Positions 8,096-14,800 of a stretch of 25,943 nucleotides of DNA are shown here, in pieces. The stretch covers positions 1-25,943 of the IMG/VR virus record IMGVR_UViG_3300021960_000447. One strand, written 5' to 3'. Both the position numbers and the translations under genes were made by a program. The notes under the pieces are model-generated. The model was not told where the DNA came from, ran no database searches, and worked only from the letters and a program-made list of their open reading frames with translations. The DNA is from a virus. Every line of letters starts with the position of its first letter. Within the stretch, counting starts at the first letter, position 1.

Positions 8096-9592
8096 ATGGG
8101 AATTGCATCAGATATTATTTCAGAATTAAGTCAAAAGAAACAACAGGCATATGAAGGTGTTGAGTTTCTTCAAAAGAACATTCTTGTTAAGGATGTTAAT
8201 AAAGAAAAGTATGATGCTGCAATCGTAAGTATTGATGCAGATTTATTTGTAGAAGTTAATAATGTTAATGATAAACTTCAAGATGTAAAAGATGCATACC
8301 AAGCACGGGTAGATGTTGGTTGCAGAACAGATATGTTCTGGAGATTGGTGAGTATCAGCACGTATACTGAAAATCCAGATGGAACTGGACCGGTTACAAA
8401 CCTTTATAATTTAGAGGTGACAAGGTTATCACTTTCTGGTTATCAAGGTGTTGGACTTGGAACAACTGCAAGTGGACCAGGAACAGTTGGTTATGGTACA
8501 ACAGGTGGCGCTACTTATTTTACAGAAGATGGACAAACCATTAATTATCCTCCTAGAAGTATTTTTGGATTTGAAGAGAAAAATCTTTATGGTCTCAAGT
8601 ATTATGATGAACCATCGCAAAGAGATATTGGCGATACCTTCGTAACAAGTTTTATTGGAACAATCAGTATTGGTTCCAATGTTCTTACAGTGATGTCTCC
8701 AATTGGGTCTGGGACAACTTTAGGAATTACTACAGGTCAATTAATTACTGCAAATAAAACGGGCATCTTCCCAACATCTTCGGGAGAAATTGTTGCAATT
8801 GGAACCGCACTTGCAGATTTAAATGTTCTATCGGGTGTTGGAAATACTATTGGTATTGGAACAACAACACAATTGGTAAGCACACTTACATTAGATTCTG
8901 TTGTATCAGTAGGTGCATCAGCTCCAGAGCAAGATGGTTCTTATGTAACATTTACCGTGTTCCAAAGTCCAGCTGGTATTGGAACAACTGCTATTAGTTA
9001 CTTTAGAATACCATTTACTTCCAATCCATTCAGTCCACAGTCATTGGGAATTATGAATAGTTCTCAGTATGGAATTGGTAAATCAGTTTTCTATGATAAC
9101 TCTGGATACAGTTCTAACTTACAAACTTGGAGACCAGAGTTTGAAAGTCCAGAAATTAGTGATGACTTCCCTGCTGTAACAGAACCAGAAGTTGGTGCTG
9201 GTAAAATCTATTATACTGTTGGATTCTCAAGTTATCCTGCAGTTCCATTTGGTAGTGGAAGAGCACCTGAAGGAACTACAGTTGCATTAACTGCAGCACA
9301 GGTTGCATTAGTTACTCTTTATGAAAACCCATCTGCTTGCTCAACCCAAGAAACTAATTTGACAAACGCTATTTCAGATGCAAATACTGCAGAAGCAAAT
9401 ATCCAATCTGATCTTGGTGATTTTAACTATAAGATATCAGCAGTTAATGCAATGCGTGACTTAAGAACTGATATACAATTAGAAATCTGGGGTAATCGTC
9501 AAGCAATTGGTGGTCTTGCTGATGATATAGATAAGTATGATACTGCGATTGAGTATCTTGGCGTTACAACTATCACATCCTTATTACCATGA
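8096..9592 (+). CDS. Virion structural protein of unknown role
   Basis: A 498-residue protein starting 2 bases after the previous stop and overlapping the next gene by 4 bases (ATGA). Residues 1-70 and about 410-490 are helical, coiled-coil-like and rich in Asn/Asp/Gln (for example ETNLTNAISDANTAEANIQ). The middle is beta-rich with repeated Gly-Ile/Val-Gly-Thr units (GVGLGTTASGPGT, TIGIGTTTQ, AGIGTTAIS) that also occur in the fibre genes farther downstream. This helix-beta-helix layout suggests a trimeric tail or baseplate component whose ends form coiled coils. It lies wholly inside the tail gene run. I recognise the style from T4-like cyanophages but not a named family. Confidence 0.6.
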   Translation: MGIASDIISELSQKKQQAYEGVEFLQKNILVKDVNKEKYDAAIVSIDADLFVEVNNVNDKLQDVKDAYQARVDVGCRTDMFWRLVSISTYTENPDGTGPVTNLYNLEVTRLSLSGYQGVGLGTTASGPGTVGYGTTGGATYFTEDGQTINYPPRSIFGFEEKNLYGLKYYDEPSQRDIGDTFVTSFIGTISIGSNVLTVMSPIGSGTTLGITTGQLITANKTGIFPTSSGEIVAIGTALADLNVLSGVGNTIGIGTTTQLVSTLTLDSVVSVGASAPEQDGSYVTFTVFQSPAGIGTTAISYFRIPFTSNPFSPQSLGIMNSSQYGIGKSVFYDNSGYSSNLQTWRPEFESPEISDDFPAVTEPEVGAGKIYYTVGFSSYPAVPFGSGRAPEGTTVALTAAQVALVTLYENPSACSTQETNLTNAISDANTAEANIQSDLGDFNYKISAVNAMRDLRTDIQLEIWGNRQAIGGLADDIDKYDTAIEYLGVTTITSLLP

Positions 9593-9927
9593 TTACAATT
9601 AGTCATCCTTCAGTTAAAGATTATAACTTAAATCTTGAAGGTTTACTTGGACCCGAAAATGCTGTATTCTTTAGAGGTAGAGTTACAAGTAAAAATGAAA
9701 TCAATCTTCCAAGTTACTGGGAAGCATTAGTAGAACAAACAACAATCTCAGTTCATTTAACTCCAATTGGTGCTCATCAGAATGTAATTGTAAAACGTAT
9801 TGGTGAGAATAAAGTATTTCTTCAACCACAAGGAGGAATGCCAATTGATTGTTACTATTTGATTATTGGTGAGCGCAAGGATGTGCCACGTCTCAAAGCG
9901 GAACAAAGAGTTGGCACAGAGGACTGA
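9589..9927 (+). CDS. Stand-alone fibre-type beta domain protein
   Basis: A 112-residue protein that is essentially one copy of the domain at the C-terminus of the gene at 7143: HP near the start, LEGLLGPENAVFFRGRV, LPSYWEALV, ISVHLTPIG, VKRIG and a final IGERKD. Shared features are GPE, a YRG/FRG turn, LP-x-YW, LTP and the closing strand. Its start overlaps the preceding stop (ATGA), so it is probably translationally coupled. The two domain copies may assemble on the same structure. It is the last gene before the promoter at 9911, which lies inside its final codons, so it ends the first late block. Confidence 0.65.
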   Translation: MITISHPSVKDYNLNLEGLLGPENAVFFRGRVTSKNEINLPSYWEALVEQTTISVHLTPIGAHQNVIVKRIGENKVFLQPQGGMPIDCYYLIIGERKDVPRLKAEQRVGTED

Positions 9928-9940
9928 GAGGTGCTATACT
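9911..9940 (+). promoter_or_regulatory. Sigma-70-type promoter, extended -10
   Basis: TTGGCA at 9911-9916, an 18-base spacer, then TATACT at 9935-9940 preceded by TG at 9932-9933 (extended -10). Elements differ from consensus at only one or two positions. It lies at the end of a structural gene, 26 bases before the first small gene, and would drive the small-gene/tRNA block. Its form is that of a host-polymerase early promoter and differs from the late octamers found elsewhere in the window. Confidence 0.65.
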
Positions 9941-9965
9941 ACTAAGGTAATCAAAGGACGACTGA

Positions 9966-10148
9966 ATGCAAGACGAGTACCTGACACGTTGCGTGGTAGA
10001 TCCAATTAAGCGAACCGTGTATCTTTATTCTAGTGAAGGTGATGAGAAAACTGTGACCTGCGAAACCGTTGAGCAGTTTATGAGTGTGTTGGACTTTGTT
10101 CGTGCTACTTGTGATGAAGACGTGCTTTCTTATGCAAACCCTCTATGA
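9966..10148 (+). CDS. Small conserved-type hypothetical protein
   Basis: A 60-residue acidic protein (start MQDEYLTRCVVDP). It opens with a beta hairpin (RTVYLYSSEGDEKTVTCETV) followed by one helix (EQFMSVLDFVRATC). AGGA at 9955-9958 provides a ribosome binding site 7 bases before the ATG. It is the first gene downstream of the sigma-70-type promoter and overlaps the next gene by 4 bases (ATGA). No known family was recognised. Size and position fit the small early genes of T4-like phages that act on host functions, but nothing in the sequence shows a specific role. Confidence 0.6.
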   Translation: MQDEYLTRCVVDPIKRTVYLYSSEGDEKTVTCETVEQFMSVLDFVRATCDEDVLSYANPL

Positions 10149-10351
10149 ATCCTTATCGCATTAACTACAAAGCACTGAAAGAAGAACCAGTGAAAACCAC
10201 ACCAGAGAATGTAAAGGAAGCAAATGAGAACTTGTTTCGCGCAAAATGGAATCTTCCTCAAGCAGCAAAGAACTGTGGAATGTCACAAAAAGAAATGAAA
10301 TTGACATTCTGGGAGTATCTCAAGTATAATCCTAGCACTTACCAAGCGTAA
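10145..10351 (+). CDS. Small protein with possible helix-turn-helix
   Basis: A 68-residue basic protein, translationally coupled to the preceding gene by an ATGA overlap. Residues about 34-60 (WNLPQAAKNCGMSQKEMKL then FWEYLK) have the spacing of a helix-turn-helix: helix, Ala-x-x-x-Gly turn, second helix. The same pattern is seen in Fis/resolvase-type DNA-binding segments. The N-terminal 33 residues are Lys/Glu-rich and probably flexible. It ends 7 bases before tRNA-Leu. A DNA-binding or regulatory role is possible but rests only on the helical pattern. Confidence 0.6.
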   Translation: MNPYRINYKALKEEPVKTTPENVKEANENLFRAKWNLPQAAKNCGMSQKEMKLTFWEYLKYNPSTYQA

Positions 10352-10358
10352 GTTTTTT

Positions 10359-10431
10359 GGGCGTGTAGTCCAGCGGCAGAGACAGGGAGCTTAAAACTCC
10401 TCCAGGGTCGGTTCGAATCCGACCACGCCTA
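10359..10431 (+). tRNA. tRNA-Leu(UAA) with short variable loop
   Basis: A full cloverleaf can be folded: 7-bp acceptor stem (10359-10365 with 10424-10430, one G-U closing pair), a D arm with a GG-containing loop, 5-bp anticodon stem GGAGx/xCTCC around the loop CTTAAAA (anticodon TAA at 10392-10394), a 5-base variable loop (10402-10406), and a T arm with loop TTCGAAT and stem GTCGG/CCGAC. The discriminator is A10431. The anticodon reads Leu UUA codons, which are common in the neighbouring genes. Leucine tRNAs normally have a long variable arm, so the short loop is odd. CCA is not encoded. Confidence 0.85.
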
Positions 10432-10455
10432 TTAGAAGTTTTTATTAACTTCTAA
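10432..10455 (+). repeat. Perfect 9-bp inverted repeat 3' of tRNA-Leu
   Basis: TTAGAAGTT (10432-10440) and AACTTCTAA (10447-10455) are exact inverted copies around TTTATT. In RNA this is a 9-bp, A/U-rich hairpin directly after the tRNA discriminator base. It has no U-run, so it is a poor intrinsic terminator. A tRNA 3'-processing or RNA-stability element, or an operator over the adjoining late-promoter-like motif, are possible. Confidence 0.55.
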
Positions 10456-10459
10456 ATAA
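10452..10459 (+). promoter_or_regulatory. Possible late promoter (CTAAATAA)
   Basis: CTAAATAA at 10452-10459 resembles the T4 late octamer TATAAATA and the similar CTAAATA at 21356. It lies 19 bases before the gene at 10479 and its first four bases form part of the 3' arm of the inverted repeat. In A+T-rich DNA such a motif can arise by chance. Confidence 0.35.
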
Positions 10460-10478
10460 ACAAAAGTACGGAACCTTT

Positions 10479-10748
10479 ATGAAGTACCGAATTGATACCA
10501 GATATGTTTGGTACAATGAAGGAACGCAAATAGTTCTGATGTACTTTATAAATCAAGTTCCTTTTACTTTTGATGAACTTCCAGATGATGCACTGTATGA
10601 TTTGGAATTAGTTGAAATAGCAGATAACGAAAGACGCTACGAACCAGAGGATTTATACAAAACATCATTCTATTTGATTGATGAACAATGCCATCCTCTA
10701 ATGTTTGAACTTGAACTGGAAAATCCAGAAATGTTACCTGTTGATTAA
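10479..10748 (+). CDS. Small acidic hypothetical protein
   Basis: An 89-residue, strongly acidic protein (start MKYRIDTRYVWYNEG). The first half is beta-rich and aromatic (TRYVWYNEGTQIVLMYFINQ), the second half carries many Asp/Glu residues (DELPDDALYDLELVEIADNE). It lies between the two tRNA genes, 23 bases after the inverted repeat and 3 bases before tRNA-Thr, so it probably shares their transcript. No membrane segment or catalytic motif is visible, and I recognise no family. Acidic small phage proteins are often inhibitors or DNA mimics, but that is speculation here. Confidence 0.6.
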   Translation: MKYRIDTRYVWYNEGTQIVLMYFINQVPFTFDELPDDALYDLELVEIADNERRYEPEDLYKTSFYLIDEQCHPLMFELELENPEMLPVD

Positions 10749-10751
10749 TTT

Positions 10752-10822
10752 GCCTCTAAAGCATTGTGGTGATGCACCGCTCTTGTAAAGCGGAGACGAC
10801 AGTTCAATTCTGTCTAGGGGCT
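10752..10822 (+). tRNA. tRNA-Thr(UGU)
   Basis: A complete cloverleaf folds: acceptor GCCTCTA/TAGGGGC (10752-10758 with 10815-10821, one G-U pair), D stem GCAT/ATGC around TGTGGTG, anticodon stem CCGCT/AGCGG around CTTGTAA (anticodon TGT at 10784-10786), a 4-base variable loop, and T stem GACAG/CTGTC with loop TTCAATT. Discriminator U10822. It reads ACA threonine codons, which are frequent in the structural genes. CCA is not encoded. Confidence 0.9.
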
Positions 10823-10843
10823 CTTGAGTTCTATAAAACTCCA

Positions 10844-11002
10844 ATGTCACTTATTTCACAACAAGATCGTTTGATGGCGATTGAAGCCCTTGAGTATTAT
10901 GTGCAAAAACTAAAAGATGACAACTGCAACCAAGCAGCAATAACTTCCTTCCAAACCCTTCTCAACTGGGTTGAATTGGAGCATTTCAAACATGAAGATT
11001 AA
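10844..11002 (+). CDS. Small hypothetical protein
   Basis: A 52-residue protein (MSLISQQDRLM ...). The frame extends upstream to an ATG at 10766, but that start lies inside tRNA-Thr, so the ATG at 10844, 21 bases after the tRNA, is chosen. It is predicted to be nearly all helical, two helices joined by a short acidic turn (EALEYYVQKLKDD), ending VELEHFKHED. Its last 11 bases overlap the next gene. No family recognised; the gene itself is moderately supported by its tight fit between tRNA and next gene. Confidence 0.55.
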   Translation: MSLISQQDRLMAIEALEYYVQKLKDDNCNQAAITSFQTLLNWVELEHFKHED

Positions 11003-11165
11003 TCTCTGGTATTGTGATGATATGAAACAATGGCGTTGGACTTTAACGGATGGTTCCAGACCGATTATTCGTCAGGAATCTGGACAACGACCATTTCTCC
11101 GTGATGCTATGAATGATGTAGCAAATACAGTAGAATATATGTTAGAATGTAAGCAAAGCGAGTAA
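10992..11165 (+). CDS. Small hypothetical protein
   Basis: A 57-residue protein (MKINLWYCDDMKQWRWTLTD ...). A longer frame could start at 10971 but would overlap the preceding gene by 32 bases; the ATG at 10992 leaves an 11-base overlap and gives a natural beta-hairpin start. The first half is aromatic-rich beta (LWYCDDMKQWRWTL), the second a single helix (FLRDAMNDVANTVEYML). It ends 3 bases before the Mom-like gene and is likely co-translated with it. No function can be assigned. Confidence 0.55.
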   Translation: MKINLWYCDDMKQWRWTLTDGSRPIIRQESGQRPFLRDAMNDVANTVEYMLECKQSE

Positions 11166-11168
11166 TCA

Positions 11169-11780
11169 GTGAAATCTGACTATTATATTGAAAAAATCAG
11201 TAAAAAGGAAGCAGAGGAACTTTTACTGAAATATCATTATCTTAAAGATATATCAAAAACTTTTAAAAGTGGATATAACTACGGATTATTTAAAAAAAAT
11301 GATTTTTCACCATTAAAGATTGGTGGTTTATTGGGAGTTTGTATTTTTACTGGACTCCCTGTTCCAGAAATAGCAAAAGGAGCATTTGAACTTGAAAGAC
11401 ACGAACAACAAGGACTCTTTGAACTCTCCCGATTATGCATCAGACCTGATACGCAATCTGATGAATATAACATCACTTCTTGGTTTGTGTCAAAAGCGAT
11501 TAGACAATTTCGGAGAGATACTGAAGTTAAAGCAATCCTTTCTTATGCTGATTCAGATCACCATTCTGGTACAATTTATCGCGCTTGCAACTTTAAGTAC
11601 TACGGTCTCACGGATCGAAAAAAAGATTTCTATTATTCAGACGGAACTAAACACTCTCGTGGAAAAATAAATGGTGCTGAGGGTGAATGGAGAAATAGAA
11701 CAAGAAAGCATAGATACTTGATGGTATTTGATAAAAACCTTAAGGTCTTGTGGAAAGAAGAAAAATATGGTATAATATAA
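11169..11780 (+). CDS. Mom-like DNA adenine-modification protein (GNAT-type fold)
   Basis: A 203-residue protein starting with GTG, 3 bases after the previous stop. Residues 84-93 (FELSRLCIRP) and 121-146 (KAILSYADSD, HHSGTIYRACNF, KYYG) match the pattern of phage Mu Mom and relatives: a substrate strand with L-x-RL-x-I, an SYAD turn, then GTIY-x-A-x-NF. Mom proteins have an acetyltransferase-like fold and modify adenine in phage DNA, protecting it from host restriction enzymes. The N-terminal EELLLKYHYLKD also fits the family's YHYL segment. It ends the small-gene block, and its last codons contain a promoter -10 box. A different GNAT acyltransferase acting on another substrate is the alternative. 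Confidence 0.65.
   Translation: MKSDYYIEKISKKEAEELLLKYHYLKDISKTFKSGYNYGLFKKNDFSPLKIGGLLGVCIFTGLPVPEIAKGAFELERHEQQGLFELSRLCIRPDTQSDEYNITSWFVSKAIRQFRRDTEVKAILSYADSDHHSGTIYRACNFKYYGLTDRKKDFYYSDGTKHSRGKINGAEGEWRNRTRKHRYLMVFDKNLKVLWKEEKYGII
11748..11776 (+). promoter_or_regulatory. Sigma-70-type promoter at end of Mom-like gene
   Basis: TTGTGG at 11748-11753, a 17-base spacer and a perfect TATAAT at 11771-11776. It overlaps the last ten codons of the Mom-like gene and points at a ~60-base interval that ends in a strong terminator, with no gene between. Expected transcription start near 11783. Confidence 0.5.
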
Positions 11781-11782
11781 AG

Positions 11783-11842
11783 GTGTGAAGGAAGAGCGCA
11801 CTTAATGTGCAGACAAGCATCCAGGTAACTGGGTGCTTTTTT
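11783..11842 (+). ncRNA. Candidate small RNA
   Basis: About 60 bases framed by the TATAAT promoter and an intrinsic terminator. It would contain an unpaired purine-rich 5' segment (GTGTGAAGGAAGAG), a small stem-loop (GCAC/GTGC, loop TTAAT, 11798-11810), a short linker and the terminator hairpin. No open reading frame of useful length lies inside. The exposed GAAGGAAG resembles a Shine-Dalgarno sequence, or an anti-target seed. The alternative is simply the 3' untranslated end of the upstream operon. Confidence 0.4.
11817..11842 (+). terminator. Rho-independent terminator
   Basis: GCATCCAG (11817-11824) pairs with CTGGGTGC (11829-11836) over 8 bp, with one G-U pair and a GTAA tetraloop, followed by six Ts (11837-11842). 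This is a textbook intrinsic terminator. It closes the small-gene/tRNA block immediately before the adhesion-gene block. Confidence 0.85.
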
Positions 11843-11847
11843 CTTGT

Positions 11848-11855
11848 GATAAATA
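11848..11855 (+). promoter_or_regulatory. Late promoter motif GATAAATA
   Basis: GATAAATA at 11848-11855 differs from the T4 late octamer TATAAATA only at the first position. It sits 5 bases after the terminator T-run and 30 bases before the start of the 1944-codon structural gene, the same spacing seen at 19326. Confidence 0.55.
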
Positions 11856-11885
11856 ATCTATAACAGAACTTATCGTGCAAATAAG

Positions 11886-14800
11886 ATGCCTCTCAGTCGT
11901 TTAGATAATTTCCTTAAGAATGCGCGTGGAAATATCTTATATGTTAATCCCAATGATTTAGACGCTACGGATAGCATTGAAAACCAAGGTAATTCACTTA
12001 CACGACCATTCAAAACTATTCAGCGTGCTTTAGTTGAAGCATCAAGATTTTCGTATCAAAGAGGTCTTGATAATGATAGATTTGGTCAAACAACAATTCT
12101 TGTATATCCAGGCGATCACTTAATTGATAACAGACCTGGATGGATTCCTGATGGTGCTAATAGTTTTAAACTGAGAAATGGTACAACCTCAAGTGACTTT
12201 TCTCAGTTTGACTTATCTACTAACTTTGATCTGACGACTGATGGTAATGCACTCTATAAACTCAATAGTGTTCATGGTGGCGTAATTATTCCTAGAGGAA
12301 CTTCTTTGGTTGGTCTAGATCTTCGTAAAACAAAGATTCGCCCAAAGTATGTTCCAAATCCTGAGAATGATAATATTGAAAGATCTGCTATTTTCCGTGT
12401 AACTGGTGCATGTTACTTCTGGCAGTATTCAATTCTTGATGGTGATCCAAGCAGTGTAGTATATAAAGATTATACAACTAACACATTTGTTCCTAACTTC
12501 TCTCACCACAAACTCACTTGCTTTGAGTATGCTGATGGTGCAAATCCAGTAGACATTGATGATACTTTCCTAACTTATAGTACAACCAGAACTGATCTGG
12601 ATATGTATTATGAGAAAGTAGGACTTGCATATGGTCCTTCTTCTGGTCGTGAGATTGAACCAGATTATCCTTCATCTTCACTTGATATTCAACCAAAGAT
12701 TGATGAATTCCGTATTGTTGGTCCAACGGGTGGAGAAGTTGGTATTAGCAGCATCAAAGCAGGTGATGGTGTAACATCATCTACAGTGATTACTGTTACA
12801 ACTACTGATGTATTTGAGCAACTTTCTGTTGATACTGCGATTCAAATTAATGGAATTACTGCAACTGGATATGATGGACAGTATGTTGTAACTGATGTTG
12901 TTAATGCAAATGAATTTAAGTATCAAGTATCTTCTGCACCAAGCAATCCTCTTCCAACACCAACTGGAGCAACGGTAAATCTTTCTGTTGATACAGTTTC
13001 TTCTGCTTCTCCATACATCTTTAACATTTCATTGAGATCTGTTTATGGTATGTGTGGTCTTCATGCTGATGGAAACAAAGCAGATGGATTCAAGTCAATG
13101 GTTATTGCCCAATTCACTGGAATTGGTCTGCAAAAAGATAATAATGCATTTGTAAAGTATGATCCAAATAGTGGAACGTACAAAGATGCTACATTTGCAG
13201 GAAATGAAAATATTCATACTGACTCACTAGCAGTTTATAAACCAACATACGAAAACTATCATATCAAGTGTTCTAATAATTCATTCCTACAGATTGTTTC
13301 TGTATTTGCGATTGGATTTGCACAACACTTTGTTGGAGAAACTGGTGGAGACCAATCAATCACCAACTCTAACTCTAACTTTGGTTCAAAATCTCTGATT
13401 GCATCTGGTTTTAGAAAGGATGCATTTCCTAGAGATGATGTTGGTTACATCACTCATATCATTCCACCAAAAGAACTCACTACTTCAACTACAAACATTG
13501 AATTTGATGCTATTGATGTTGCAGCAACAGTTGGAGTTGCATCAACCAATCGTCTATACTTATATAATAGAACTAACCAAGACGTTACACCTGATAATGT
13601 TATTGAAGGATATCGTATTGGTGCAAAAGAAGGTGATTCTATTCAGTGTCTAATTTCTCAGGGCGGAGCACCTGTTGAGTATTCGGCAAGAATCATTATT
13701 CCAAACACACAATTTACATCTGATGAAGTAACTTCAGAGAAGAAATTTGTAGTAGGAAGATCTGCTGGTATCAATAGTATTTCTTCTAACGTCATTACTC
13801 TTACCAGAGCACATAGTTTTATTGAAGGAGAGTCAGTTCGTTTCTTAAGTGATACTGGACAACTTCCAGACGGTCTTGAGAATAATAGAATTTATTACTC
13901 CATTACTTCTGGTATTGGTACAAACCAAATTAAAGTTGCAAAGACACTTAATGATGCACTGAATGGCCAAGAACTTACAATTAATGATAAGGGCGGAACA
14001 ATCAATGTAGTTTCAAGAGTTTCTGATAAGAATTCTGGAGACATTGGACATCCAATTCAATATGATTCTGCACAAGGTCAGTGGTATATCAATGTTTCCA
14101 CTGCAGCAACAGACAATAATCTTTATTCAACTATTGTATCTCTTGGTACAACAACTCTTGGCGCTGCAACTCCAAGAACTTATATCACAAGACAACCAGA
14201 TACAAGAAACCTTGCAGACACAATTTACAAAGTTAGATATGTAATTCCTTCTGGTTCTGGTATTACATCTGCAAGACCTCCAATTGATGGATTTGTTATT
14301 CAGGAATCTGGTGATACTTCAGGAGAAACAAATGCTGAGGTTCAAACTTACTTCAGTCCAACTACAGTTTCTCTATCAAATGTAAGTGAGCAAAGAAACT
14401 TTAAGTTCGTTTCAAATGCAACATGGGATGGTTCTTTTGCATACTATCAAACAGAACTTCCACATAATCTATCTGTAGGATCTGTTGTTGAAGTTCTAAA
14501 TGTAACCAGTACAAATAACACCACTGGTATTACAAGCACTGGATTTAATAATACATTTAGTGTTGTTGGTGTTAGTAGTGCTAAGTCATTCCAGGTTGCT
14601 CTTGGAGAGAATCCTGGAACATTTACAAACGATCTTTCAAATAGAACAACATCTCTTCCAAGATTTAAGCGTAAGAGATTTAATGATACCTACTACATCT
14701 ATCGTTCTCAGGAAGTTCAAAAATATGTTCCTGGTGAACAAGATGGTGTTTATCACTTAGTTGTTCTGAATGCATCCAACAAACCATCCGTAACGCCATT

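Noticed and set aside
10391-10393. Reading the tRNA anticodon as TTA (an ochre suppressor)
   Set aside because: A 7-base loop with U at position 33 places the anticodon at TAA (10392-10394). TAA is also used as a normal stop in this window, for example at 4260-4262 and 11778-11780.
10766-10843. Upstream start for the small gene ending at 11002
   Set aside because: It would translate from inside tRNA-Thr; the ATG at 10844 is the first one outside the tRNA.
12000-12450. Active pectate lyase at the N-terminus of the giant structural protein
   Set aside because: Only the beta-helix style is visible; no lyase catalytic residues could be identified.
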